A stretch of 45,903 nucleotides of DNA from NCBI GenBank assembly GCA_039819065.1, contig JBCBSS010000049.1, positions 1 to 45,903 of the forward strand. The letters run 5' to 3'. Position 1 is the first letter of the stretch; each line of letters starts with the position of its first letter. This DNA comes from JBCBSS01 sp039819065. GTDB taxonomy: Bacteria; Bacteroidota; Bacteroidia; Cytophagales; Cyclobacteriaceae. The position numbers and the translations under genes were made by a program. The notes under the pieces are model-generated. The model was not told the DNA's origin and did not search any database. It worked only from the letters and a program-made list of their open reading frames with translations. Positions 1-8,771 of this stretch are shown here, one piece after another.

Positions 1-284
1 CCTGTTCATAGGTCGTCTTTCGGACTAGAGCTCTATAAACTCTAGTATTCTATTGACCCACCTTAATGATTGCTTGGTTAATACTTATCTTTTTGTGAGT
101 AGTGTTGTGATTTGTAAAATGTCAAAAAATACCCTCCTATGAACTAATAAGGAAATGCTAAAAAAGTTAACACAATCAAGGTTGGTTGACTAAAACGCTA
201 AAGATAACAAGGAAATCATTAAGGTGGGTCAATAGAATACTAGAGTTTATAGAGCTCTAGTCCGAAAGACGACCTATGAACAGG
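1..284. repeat. Perfect 71-bp inverted repeat with 142-bp spacer
   Basis: Bases 1-71 are the exact reverse complement of 214-284. The spacer (72-213) shows no ORF of note, and its edges keep weak complementarity beyond the perfect arms. The left arm starts at the first base of the window, so the true arm may be longer. It could be the ends of a small non-autonomous element, a very large hairpin, or a fold-back assembly artefact at a contig end. No transposase lies nearby. The pairing is certain; its nature is not. Confidence 0.85.
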
Positions 285-338
285 CAAAAAAGGTTGAGAA
301 ACGCAGTACTTAGTAAAATGCGTTGAACAACAGTTACG

Positions 339-1025
339 CTAAGAACTAGCTGAAGCAGTTGCGGCAATGGTGGCAGTGGTCAGCATCATAGTCACAGCGG
401 CTTGTACTTGCTTTACAGTAGCGCTTACCGCCTTATGAATCTCTTCATCTTCAGCTAGTGCGTCAATACGTTTTTTAATAGATCTTTGGCTTTGTGCCTT
501 GCCGAATACTTCTCTGATCAAGCCGGATACGCTTACCAAGCTGAGCAACATGGCTTCCTCAGGGCTAGGCTTAGCTTGATTCAGTACGATATCTTTAAGT
601 CGATACCTGACCTCATTTTCGGGCTTCGAGTTTACTGCCGGGTATTGTACGGTCGGAATGAACCACAAGATTTTACCCTCTTTTTCTTCCAGAATGCGCT
701 TGTCAATCAAATCAGAGATAATGCTGCTTTTGATTTGACCATACTTTGAACTCAACCTGTTTATCCAATGGTTGATCGTTCTGGTTCTCGATTGTGAGCC
801 TTCTACTATCATGGCCAACACGGCATCTAGTACTTTATTGCCCACTTTTTCGCTGCTCGTCACTACCAACTTCTTGCCATCAACATTCACCCTGTCATGC
901 AAAGAAAGCGCTAGAATACAAGCACCGGCCATACTGTAGTTAAGATAGCTAGCACCAGAAGCAGATTTACCACTATGGTCATCGGTGGCTAGGAGCATGA
1001 GTTTTTCTACCAGATTGAGTTGCAT
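339..1025 (-). CDS. GOLPH3/VPS74-like (GPP34 family) protein
   Basis: The 228-residue product matches the GPP34 pattern: an N-terminal helix (LNLVEKLMLLATDD), a small-residue motif (SYLNYSMAGACILALSL), a KKLVVTSSE strand, an HWINRLSS helix, a winged-helix-like middle ending KILWFIPTVQYP, and helical segments (LLSLVSVSGLIREVF) around residues 160-175. Eukaryotic GOLPH3 binds phosphatidylinositol-4-phosphate on Golgi membranes; the bacterial role is unknown. No signal peptide or clear membrane segment is seen, so the protein is probably cytosolic or peripheral. The C-terminus ends in a low-complexity Ala/Thr/Ser tail. It is transcribed divergently from the SWIM operon, with 197 bp between the start codons that must carry both promoters; no perfect Bacteroidota -33/-7 pair was found there. 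Confidence 0.8.
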   Translation of the reverse strand: MQLNLVEKLMLLATDDHSGKSASGASYLNYSMAGACILALSLHDRVNVDGKKLVVTSSEKVGNKVLDAVLAMIVEGSQSRTRTINHWINRLSSKYGQIKSSIISDLIDKRILEEKEGKILWFIPTVQYPAVNSKPENEVRYRLKDIVLNQAKPSPEEAMLLSLVSVSGLIREVFGKAQSQRSIKKRIDALAEDEEIHKAVSATVKQVQAAVTMMLTTATIAATASASS

Positions 1026-1222
1026 GATTTATAAGTTTAGGTGTTAGTCAAATGCTTATACCTAATAATACGAATAATATGCGATAGGATAACGTCAGTC
1101 TATCGAATGGATTTGAGTCAGCCTGTACGGTTGATTTTTTTGATAAATGGAAATTGTAAATTCCTCTTTAAATCTTCGCATTTTTATCCGCTATATTGCC
1201 TTTTATGATCTATTTTTAAAAG

Positions 1223-2524
1223 ATGAATTGGACTGAAGACCAAGTCTTACAATTGTCACCAGACGCCTCTTCCACCAAGGCTGGATTGACGCAGGCCAAG
1301 AAGGAAAAATGGCTTATTCTACACAAAAATGACAAGGCGATCTGGGGTGAGATCAAAGGCAGCGGAAAGACTCCTTATCAAACTGTAATCGACATCAATA
1401 ATGTCGCTTTTAAGTGTACTTGTCCGAGTAGAAAGTTTCCCTGTAAGCATGCTTTGGGATTATTTTTAGTCTATGCACGCTCTCCCGAAGCTTTTACCGA
1501 TAAAGAACCTCCCGAATGGGCCAATAAATGGTTGACATCACGTGAACAGCGAGAGGAAAAGAAGAAAGCCAAAAGCGAAAAACCGGTTGATGAAAAAGCG
1601 CAGGCTAAACGAGTAGCAGCCAGGGAGCAAAAGGTAGCGGAAGGCATTGAAGAAGTGACACTTTGGGTAAAAGACCTGATTCGGAATGGCCTGGTGAATA
1701 TTCCGGAACGCGCCTATGAGTTTTGGCAATCTACGGCTGCCAGAATGGTGGATGCCCAAGCATCTGGTATGGCTGCTATGGTACGCAATCTGGGCAAGAT
1801 TGATTATACAGGCGAAGCATGGCAAGAGGAACTCCTGCGCCAATTGGTTAGAATCTACATGACCGCAGAAGGTTATAAAAGACTGGACAGCTTACCCGAT
1901 AACCTACAGGAAGATGTTAAGTCACTAATCGGCTGGACATACAATCAGGAAGAGATCAAAGCGCAGGATGGTATCAGGGACACCTGGCAAGTGCTTGGCC
2001 GTACGGACGAGCAGGAAGAACGACTGACGACTGTGAAGGTTTGGTTATATGGCCAGCAGACGCAGCGGTTTGCGCTTTTACTGCATTTCTTCGCGCCGGG
2101 ACAACCCAGACAGGTGACATTAGTTCCCGGTATGGTAATGGATGCCAGTCTGGCCTTTTACCCTGGAAGTGTTCCGCTAAGAGCGTTGATCAAGGAAGAG
2201 TTTGGAACTGAGGCATTCGAATCCCTAAGCGGCCTCCAGGATTTCAATGCATTAGAACATGAATGTGCTCGTATTGTAGCACAAAACCCTTGGATGGACG
2301 AGATTCCTTTAGTCGTTGAAAGTGTCATACCTGTGATGGAAGACAAACAAATTGACTTAGTTGATAGAGAGAATAGAAAAGCGGCTGTGAGTAGCACTTT
2401 CGATAAATCCTGGTTATTAATGGCGCTTAGTGGGGGTAAACCTCTTACAATATTTATGATTAGAAAAGGCTCAGCACTCTTGCCACTAGGTGCATGGAGT
2501 GATGCAGGGTATCACCTTTTCTAA
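1223..2524 (+). CDS. SWIM zinc-finger protein, first gene of the MoxR-VWA operon
   Basis: The 433-residue protein carries a SWIM zinc finger near its N-terminus: C65-x-C67-x6-C74-x-H76 (CTCPSRKFPCKH). SWIM domains bind DNA or protein partners. A Lys/Glu/Ala-rich, probably coiled segment follows (about 105-145), then a long alpha/beta C-terminal region with no motif I recognise. There is no signal peptide, so it is cytosolic. It heads a run of five same-strand genes with gaps of 18, 37, 0 and 6 bp. SWIM proteins recur beside DUF5691, MoxR, DUF5682 and VWA genes in other bacteria as far as I recall. The likely role is a nucleic-acid or partner-recognition subunit. ATG 1223 is the first start in frame and leads straight into the family-typical N-terminus. 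Confidence 0.88.
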   Translation: MNWTEDQVLQLSPDASSTKAGLTQAKKEKWLILHKNDKAIWGEIKGSGKTPYQTVIDINNVAFKCTCPSRKFPCKHALGLFLVYARSPEAFTDKEPPEWANKWLTSREQREEKKKAKSEKPVDEKAQAKRVAAREQKVAEGIEEVTLWVKDLIRNGLVNIPERAYEFWQSTAARMVDAQASGMAAMVRNLGKIDYTGEAWQEELLRQLVRIYMTAEGYKRLDSLPDNLQEDVKSLIGWTYNQEEIKAQDGIRDTWQVLGRTDEQEERLTTVKVWLYGQQTQRFALLLHFFAPGQPRQVTLVPGMVMDASLAFYPGSVPLRALIKEEFGTEAFESLSGLQDFNALEHECARIVAQNPWMDEIPLVVESVIPVMEDKQIDLVDRENRKAAVSSTFDKSWLLMALSGGKPLTIFMIRKGSALLPLGAWSDAGYHLF

Positions 2525-2542
2525 TACGCTTGCTTAGAAACT

Positions 2543-4072
2543 ATGAACCTGATCAATACATTAGTCAAAAATGCGTTGCTTGGCACATCCAAGTCGGCGG
2601 TTTCGAAAAGTGAATTACCAGAAGCTATTGCCAGCTTGATAGATACACAGTCTGTTGATCAGGAAGAACTGCTGCTTAAGGCATCTGGTATGGCCTTTAG
2701 CTACAGAGATGCTGGTTTCCAACACCCGACTACCGAACCGGAGCATGTCGACGTAGCGCCGGAGGAAACTAAACCGTATACCTCGTCGGCTGCACTGGAA
2801 ATACTGAAGAGACTTCAAAGAGATCAATTGGATGATCTTATCATACACTGGCTATCCTCATGTCGTCAAGCTGGGTACATTGCCCATCCCGCCTATATAC
2901 CCGGTTTTTTGGCATCCGGCACCACAGATTTAACAGTCAGGCAATATCTACCGGATGTATTGGGAGCAAGGGGACAATGGTTAGCCCGCAAGAACCCAGA
3001 TTGGGCTTACCTTAACCAACCTGAAGACCATCTTTGGCAGCATGGCAAGCATGAAGAGCGCAAAGCCTTCTTCAAGCTATTGCGGAAAAAAGAACCTGTT
3101 AATGCTCGCAAGCTCTTGAGCACAACATGGTCTCAGGAATCAGCCAACCATAGAGCGGATTTTCTGGCCTTCATTCGTCATGGTTTGAGTAATGAAGACC
3201 TGTCGTTTTTAGAAAGCTGTATCAACGACAAAAGCCGTAAGGTGAAGTCAGAAGCTATAAAACTGTTAATGCTAATACCAGAGAGCAGTTTATCAAAAAA
3301 GCTCATTATAACCGCAGAAAGATATCTGCAAGCCAGAAAGTCAAAATCGTTACTTGGGTTTGGAAAAGAGAGTCTCGCTTTTGAGCCTGCACCTATCGAT
3401 TTGGCTTGGGAAAAGTACGGATTCCCGGTAGAAAGCCTCGATAAACAGTTCACGCATGAAGCCTACTTCTTCAATGGATTATTGGAAGTGGTACGACCAT
3501 CATTTTGGAATGACCACCTTGGTTTGTCATCAGACAAAATGATGATGATTCTGGTGAAGGATAAAGCATTGAAGAAATTCATTCCTGCGCTGGTCAAGGC
3601 GACTGCACTACACCAAGATGCAGATTGGGCCAAGGCCATTCTCAATATGGTCTATGCTGAGCAGGAAGTAGTGATAGAAGCATTAAGTGATTTACTCCCA
3701 AGCCTGGTTACAGCACTCAGTAACGAAGACAAACAGTATTTCTTCCAAAAAAGCATTCACCATAGAGCCGGCAAGGCTGGAATTGGGTTGGTAGAATACC
3801 TGAACCTCTGTGATTTTCAATGGAGCCTCGACTTTTCCAAGCAAGCGTTGGTCAAGCTTTATAACAACTATGCAGACAGAGGCATCCAGCACTATGAGCG
3901 AGATAAATTCTATCGGTTGAATGCGTCCTTGAACCCTGATGTATTAAAACAGAAATCAATCGTGTTACCACCTGATGGAGAGCGGCGCCAGACTTGGCGG
4001 GAAAACATGGAAAAGCTATTTGAAGCGGTAGAATTGAGAAAACTGATTAATGAAGCGTTTAATAGTAAGTAA
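2543..4072 (+). CDS. DUF5691 family protein
   Basis: This 509-residue, largely alpha-helical protein begins with NLINTLVKNALLGTSKS, typical of the family that accompanies SWIM, MoxR and VWA genes. The middle and C-terminal parts look like HEAT/ARM-type helical repeats, for example about 205-240 (SFLESCINDKSRKVKSEAIK), consistent with a scaffold. No catalytic motif, signal peptide or membrane segment was seen. It starts 18 bp after the SWIM gene and lies 37 bp before the ATPase, so it is almost certainly co-transcribed. The biochemical function is unknown; a protein-interaction role beside the ATPase is inference. Confidence 0.75.
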   Translation: MNLINTLVKNALLGTSKSAVSKSELPEAIASLIDTQSVDQEELLLKASGMAFSYRDAGFQHPTTEPEHVDVAPEETKPYTSSAALEILKRLQRDQLDDLIIHWLSSCRQAGYIAHPAYIPGFLASGTTDLTVRQYLPDVLGARGQWLARKNPDWAYLNQPEDHLWQHGKHEERKAFFKLLRKKEPVNARKLLSTTWSQESANHRADFLAFIRHGLSNEDLSFLESCINDKSRKVKSEAIKLLMLIPESSLSKKLIITAERYLQARKSKSLLGFGKESLAFEPAPIDLAWEKYGFPVESLDKQFTHEAYFFNGLLEVVRPSFWNDHLGLSSDKMMMILVKDKALKKFIPALVKATALHQDADWAKAILNMVYAEQEVVIEALSDLLPSLVTALSNEDKQYFFQKSIHHRAGKAGIGLVEYLNLCDFQWSLDFSKQALVKLYNNYADRGIQHYERDKFYRLNASLNPDVLKQKSIVLPPDGERRQTWRENMEKLFEAVELRKLINEAFNSK

Positions 4073-4109
4073 TTAAATAGATACTTAACCACACTGAATA
4101 AGCATATAA

Positions 4110-5189
4110 ATGTCCACACTTTTACGAGAGCATGCTGAACAACAGTTCGCCGAAGAACTAGAGGAGATCAAGAAACAAGACGATAGAAAACTACCTCCCA
4201 ATTGGGACATGTCACCTTGGGCGGTAGTCACTTATCTGATCGGAGGGAAGCTAAAAAATGGTTTTGAAGTAAGTCCAAAATATATTGGTAATCAGCGACT
4301 TATGGAAATAGCGGTGGCTACACTGACCACTGATAGGGCTTTATTGCTTTATGGACTGCCAGGTACAGCCAAATCCTGGGTGGCCGAGCACTTAGCCGCA
4401 GCGATCAGCGGTGATTCTACCAGACTTGTACAGGGAACTGCCGGAACTAGTGAGGAAGCTATCAGATATGGATGGAACTACGCCAAGTTGCTGGCTGAAG
4501 GCCCTACCGAGGGAGCTATTGTAGCCACACCTATGATGAAAGCCATGCAAGATGGCAAGATCGCCAGGATCGAGGAATTGACTCGAATCACGGCTGATGT
4601 CCAAGATACACTCATCACCATTCTATCGGAAAAGAGTATGCCTATACCAGAATTGAACCACGAGATACAAGCCACTCAAGGATTCAATGTGATCGCGACC
4701 GCCAATAATCGCGACAAAGGTGTAAACGAACTATCGAGCGCCTTGAAAAGGCGTTTTAATACCGTCATTCTACCGGTACCGGCGACCATGGATGAAGAAG
4801 TAGACATCGTCAAGAGAAGGGTAGAAGGGATTGGCAAAGTATTGGACTTACCCGCGGAAAAGCCTGCTTTAGCGGAAATAAAAAGGATAGTGACTGTATT
4901 CAGGGAATTACGCGCCGGAGTCACTGCAGACGGGAAAACCAAGATCAAAGTGCCTAGCGGTACCATGAGTACAGCAGAAGCCATTTCAGTGGTCAACAGC
5001 GGAATGGCTCTAAGCGGTCATTTTGGAGATGGCCGCCTCACGGCAGACGAGATTGCCTCTGGCCTTGTGGGTGCAGTGGTAAAAGACCCGGTACAGGATA
5101 AAGTAGTGTGGAAAGAATACCTGGAAACGGTAGTCAAGAATAGGGACGGCTGGAAAGATATATATCGGGCTTGTAGGGATTTGGTGTAA
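4110..5189 (+). CDS. MoxR-family AAA+ ATPase
   Basis: The 359-residue protein has a MoxR-like AAA+ core: Walker A GLPGTAKS (82-89), a Walker B-like segment IARIEE (151-156), sensor 1 in IATANN (195-200) and an arginine-finger motif ALKRRF (211-216). MoxR ATPases remodel or activate client proteins and usually work with a VWA protein, here the last gene of the operon. The Walker B acidic pair is EE rather than the usual DE. The N-terminal 40 residues form a charged helix and a WDMSPWAVVTYLIGG segment, probably for partner docking. Its stop codon directly abuts the ATG of the DUF5682 gene, so the two are probably translationally coupled. Confidence 0.92.
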   Translation: MSTLLREHAEQQFAEELEEIKKQDDRKLPPNWDMSPWAVVTYLIGGKLKNGFEVSPKYIGNQRLMEIAVATLTTDRALLLYGLPGTAKSWVAEHLAAAISGDSTRLVQGTAGTSEEAIRYGWNYAKLLAEGPTEGAIVATPMMKAMQDGKIARIEELTRITADVQDTLITILSEKSMPIPELNHEIQATQGFNVIATANNRDKGVNELSSALKRRFNTVILPVPATMDEEVDIVKRRVEGIGKVLDLPAEKPALAEIKRIVTVFRELRAGVTADGKTKIKVPSGTMSTAEAISVVNSGMALSGHFGDGRLTADEIASGLVGAVVKDPVQDKVVWKEYLETVVKNRDGWKDIYRACRDLV

Positions 5190-7418
5190 ATGGAGAAACA
5201 CATTCTAGGTGTAAGGCATCACGGCCCTGGTTCAGCGCGACAAGTGCGTGCTGCGCTGGAAGCATTACAACCAGACGTCGTTCTCATTGAAGGGCCTCCC
5301 GATGCTAATGGACTCATAGCCCTGGCAGGCAAAGCTGGAATGCAGCCTCCTGTGGCCATTCTAGCCTATGAAGAAGCGAACCCACAACATGCGGCATTCT
5401 ACCCCTTTGCTGAGTTTTCACCGGAATGGCAGGCGATCTTATATGGACATAAGACTAATGTAGTAACGCGCTTTATGGACTTGCCATTGATGCACAAAAT
5501 GGCGCTAGACCTTCAGCCCGAAGAGTCTCCTGAGCCTATCAAGGCTACCACTTCTGATCAGGAATTGGAAGTCACCTATGACAATCCCATGCTGTACTTA
5601 GCGGAGGCGGCGGGGTATGCCGATTCCGAAAGCTGGTGGGAGCGTACCTTTGAGCGTTCTACACATACGGATACGCATTTTGAGGCTGTCAGTGAAGCTG
5701 TGGCTGCCTTACGCAGTGATTTGCCTGATAAGCGTCCCCAAGACCTATTGAGAGAGGCTTATATGCGCAAAGTGATCCGCCAAGCGGAAAAAGAAGGCTT
5801 TGCCAAGGCTGTGATTATCTGCGGCGCCTGGCACACATCGGCATTGACCAATATGCCCAGCCAGAAAGAGGATAATGCGCTTTTGAAAGGATTACCGAAA
5901 TGCAAGGTCAACAGTACTTGGATACCTTGGACGTATAGTCGCCTCACTTTTAAGAGTGGTTATGGTGCCGGAGTGCTGTCTCCGGGGTGGTATCACCACT
6001 TGTGGGAGAATCAGGAAAATATAGCGGAGTCATGGATTACAAAAGTAGCCAGGGAATTCAGGGAAGAGGGGATGGATACATCGGTGTCCCATGTCATTGA
6101 GGCGGTCAGGCTGGCGGAAATGTTAGCCGCTCTTCGTGAGCACCCCCAACCGGGTTTAGAAGAACTCAATGAAGCGGTGCAAACGGTTCTGTGTTTCGGT
6201 GAACCACAAATGATGACCCTCATTCAAAAGGAATTGATCGTCAGTAACCGTATTGGCGCTGTGCCTGAAGAGGCACCATCAGTACCGCTCCAGCAAGACC
6301 TTCAAAAGTGGCAAAAGAAGCTGCGCATGCCTCCCAAGGACGAAGAAAAAAGATATGTGCTTGACCTGAGGAAAGAGAACGACCTAGAGAGAAGTAAGCT
6401 ACTGCATCGTTTAAACTTACTCAATATAAAATGGGGGCAACAAGAACATAGCTCTGGTACGGGTACTTTTAAGGAGCAGTGGTTGCTGCACTGGCAGCCG
6501 GAGATGATGATCAGCATTGTTGAAATGGGGATTTGGGGCAATACAGTGCAAAGTGCCTCTTCGGCCTTTGTCATCAGCCAGCTTGAATCCACAGAAGCAC
6601 TGGGAGCTGTTGCCCAACTACTGAATGAGGCCATTCCTGCTGATATCCCAGAGGCGATAGATCGCCTCATGCATAAGATAGATGATTTGGCGGCTGTTTC
6701 CGGGGACGTGATGGAATTGATGAGGTCTATTCCACCCTTAGCCAGAGTGAGCCGTTATGGCAATGTGAGAAAGACTGATCTCGAACTGCTGGCACAGGTA
6801 GTAGAAGGATTGGTTGTCCGGGTTTGTATAGGTATAACCAATGCCTGTATGTCTTTGGATGCAGATGCTTCTGAAGCGATGCATGAGCTGATCATCGAAG
6901 TAAACGGCAGTATTCAACTGGTTGACAACCAGGCACTCAAAGAGCATTGGATTGGAGCACTGATTCAATTATCCGAGAACCATCAGGTGAATGGATTGAT
7001 AGCCGGTAGAGCGACCAGAATACTTTCTGACGCACATGCGATCGATCCGGAATCCATTGCCAATAAATTCAGTTATGCCCTTTCTACCGCTAACGAACCG
7101 GATTATTCCGCAGCCTGGCTAGAGGGCTTTTTGAAAGGAAGTGCCACTATTCTATTACTTGACGATAGTCTGTGGTTCATTCTGCAAAACTGGGTAGAAC
7201 AGTTAGATGATGAAACATTCAAGCAACTACTGCCGCTGTTGAGGCGCAACTTTTCGACTTTCTCACAACCGGAACGTCGTAAAATTGGTGAGAGGGCAAA
7301 GCGTGGTCAAGATCAAATACCGACTAAAACTCGGAATGATGAAACGGGTATCAATGCTGAAAGGGGCGAGGCTGCCCTGGCAGTGCTTGCTCAGCTATTT
7401 GGGCTTTCAAAGGAATAA
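5190..7418 (+). CDS. DUF5682 family protein
   Basis: The 742-residue protein opens with GVRHHGPGSARQ (7-18), then PDVVLIEGPPDAN (28-40), and has a GAWH motif at 212-215. This layout resembles the TraB/GumN and erythromycin-esterase-like fold, where an early histidine motif and a later GxGH-type motif build the active site; that link is my inference. The C-terminal half (about 380-740) is helical, with an unconserved linker near 700-720. No signal peptide is seen. It starts with zero spacing after the ATPase stop and ends 6 bp before the VWA gene, which places it in the same complex or pathway. An uncharacterised hydrolase or effector is the best guess. Confidence 0.78.
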   Translation: MEKHILGVRHHGPGSARQVRAALEALQPDVVLIEGPPDANGLIALAGKAGMQPPVAILAYEEANPQHAAFYPFAEFSPEWQAILYGHKTNVVTRFMDLPLMHKMALDLQPEESPEPIKATTSDQELEVTYDNPMLYLAEAAGYADSESWWERTFERSTHTDTHFEAVSEAVAALRSDLPDKRPQDLLREAYMRKVIRQAEKEGFAKAVIICGAWHTSALTNMPSQKEDNALLKGLPKCKVNSTWIPWTYSRLTFKSGYGAGVLSPGWYHHLWENQENIAESWITKVAREFREEGMDTSVSHVIEAVRLAEMLAALREHPQPGLEELNEAVQTVLCFGEPQMMTLIQKELIVSNRIGAVPEEAPSVPLQQDLQKWQKKLRMPPKDEEKRYVLDLRKENDLERSKLLHRLNLLNIKWGQQEHSSGTGTFKEQWLLHWQPEMMISIVEMGIWGNTVQSASSAFVISQLESTEALGAVAQLLNEAIPADIPEAIDRLMHKIDDLAAVSGDVMELMRSIPPLARVSRYGNVRKTDLELLAQVVEGLVVRVCIGITNACMSLDADASEAMHELIIEVNGSIQLVDNQALKEHWIGALIQLSENHQVNGLIAGRATRILSDAHAIDPESIANKFSYALSTANEPDYSAAWLEGFLKGSATILLLDDSLWFILQNWVEQLDDETFKQLLPLLRRNFSTFSQPERRKIGERAKRGQDQIPTKTRNDETGINAERGEAALAVLAQLFGLSKE

Positions 7419-7424
7419 CATACT

Positions 7425-8570
7425 ATGGACGAACATATTTTAAAAAGGTGGAGATTGATGCTAGGTGGAGATGACGCTGACGGGACAGGTCTTTCTCTCA
7501 GCGGTCAGGACGTGCAGATGGATAATACACTGGCTGCTTTGTATGATGAAGGCGAGCGCTCGGGTGGGTTAGGGCCATCTTCACCAAATGTATCAAGGTG
7601 GTTAGGGGACATAAGAGAGTATTTTCCTAAGTCTGTGGTGCAGGTGATGCAGCAGGATGCCTTTAAGCGCCTCAACCTTACTTCTATGTTGATGGAGCCA
7701 GAAATGCTGGAAACCATTGAGCCAGATGTTCACATGGTAGCTAATTTACTATCCTTAGGAAGCGTCATTCCCGATAAAACCAAAGAAACGGCCAGGGCTG
7801 TAGTCAGGAAAGTGGTAGAAGACCTTATAGAAAAACTAACCCAACCGATGCAAGAAGCTGTATCCGGTAGTATTAGTCGTGCCATCAAAAACAAACGGCC
7901 GAGGCACAATGAGATTGATTGGCATGCTACTATTCTCAAGAACCTCAAGCACTATCAGCCAGAGTACAAGACCATCGTTCCGGAGATAAGAATAGGGTAT
8001 GGGCGCAAAAGACGCTCTGCCATGAAAGACATCATACTGTGTGTGGATCAAAGCGGATCGATGGCCACCTCGGTAGTTTACTCGGGCATTTTCGGTGCTG
8101 TAATGGCTTCAATACCAGCTGTAAGTACTAAGATGGTCGTATTCGATACGGCTGTCGTCGATTTGACTGAAGATTTGCAAGACCCTGTAGACTTGCTTTT
8201 TGGTGTACAACTGGGCGGTGGGACAGATATAGATCGAGCTATGGGCTATTGCCAGCAATTGATCTCCAGACCCGAGGATACGGTGCTGGTATTGATTACC
8301 GACCTTTACGAGGGTGGCAACGTCCAGCAAATGCGAAAGAAGATATTGACTATTGCCAACTCAGGTGTGCAGTTGGTAGTCTTGCTGGCGTTGAACGATG
8401 AAGGCAAACCGTTCTACGATCATAACAATGCCCGCTTTTTGGCCGAAAATGGCATCCCTGCCTTCGCTTGCTCTCCTGACATGTTCCCAGACCTGATGGC
8501 CTGTGCACTACAAAAGCAGGACATTGCCCAATGGGCAGCCACCCATGATATCGCTACGGTGGGAGGGTAA
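7425..8570 (+). CDS. VWA-domain protein, partner of the MoxR ATPase
   Basis: The 381-residue protein has a C-terminal von Willebrand factor A domain (about 200-375) with an intact metal-ion-dependent adhesion site: DQSGS (208-212), T267 in GGGTDI, and D293 in ITDLYEGG. The N-terminal 190 residues are helical and CoxE/YehP-like in style, ending with a basic GYGRKRRS stretch before the VWA fold. No membrane anchor or signal is seen, so it is cytosolic like most MoxR-associated VWA proteins. It closes the five-gene operon, 6 bp after DUF5682. The known paradigm is that the ATPase and VWA protein together insert metals into, or remodel, a client. Confidence 0.92.
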   Translation: MDEHILKRWRLMLGGDDADGTGLSLSGQDVQMDNTLAALYDEGERSGGLGPSSPNVSRWLGDIREYFPKSVVQVMQQDAFKRLNLTSMLMEPEMLETIEPDVHMVANLLSLGSVIPDKTKETARAVVRKVVEDLIEKLTQPMQEAVSGSISRAIKNKRPRHNEIDWHATILKNLKHYQPEYKTIVPEIRIGYGRKRRSAMKDIILCVDQSGSMATSVVYSGIFGAVMASIPAVSTKMVVFDTAVVDLTEDLQDPVDLLFGVQLGGGTDIDRAMGYCQQLISRPEDTVLVLITDLYEGGNVQQMRKKILTIANSGVQLVVLLALNDEGKPFYDHNNARFLAENGIPAFACSPDMFPDLMACALQKQDIAQWAATHDIATVGG

Positions 8571-8590
8571 GGTGTGGATTAGCTAAGTTG

Positions 8591-8645
8591 GCGCGCGTTT
8601 GCAACGCGTGCCTCATTGGCTGGCGAACGCGTTACAAACGCGCTC
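8591..8645. repeat. REP-like hairpin, family 1 (GCGCGTTTG/CAACGCG)
   Basis: Two 17-base arms (8593-8609 and 8627-8643) are reverse complements with one mismatch, separated by a short spacer. The same arms recur at 9919-10092 and 29066-29132. It lies 20 bp after the VWA stop codon and may also act as a 3' end for the operon. An apparent 64-codon frame across it is only the repeat. Confidence 0.8.
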
Positions 8646-8675
8646 GAGAGGCATGGAGACATGCCTCTAAAACCA

Positions 8676-8759
8676 GTCATTTCGACGTTAGGAGAAATCT
8701 TACTCGATTTAAAGTGTTGATTATCAAAGGAGTAAGATTTCTAATTGCATTCGAAATGG
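8676..8759. repeat. REP-like hairpin, family 2
   Basis: A 50-bp core (8693-8742) has perfect 13-bp inverted ends (AGAAATCTTACTC and its complement). Outer arms carrying CATTTCGA and TCGAAATG extend the stem. Related cores lie at 13538-13588 (opposite orientation) and 29228-29277. No gene is seen in it. Confidence 0.8.
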
Positions 8760-8771
8760 CATTAAAATTTA

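Noticed and set aside
1026..1222. Promoters for the GPP34 gene and SWIM operon
   Set aside because: Candidate -7 words such as TAAATCTTCG are too far from TAnnTTTG, and no TTG is at a proper distance, so none is called.
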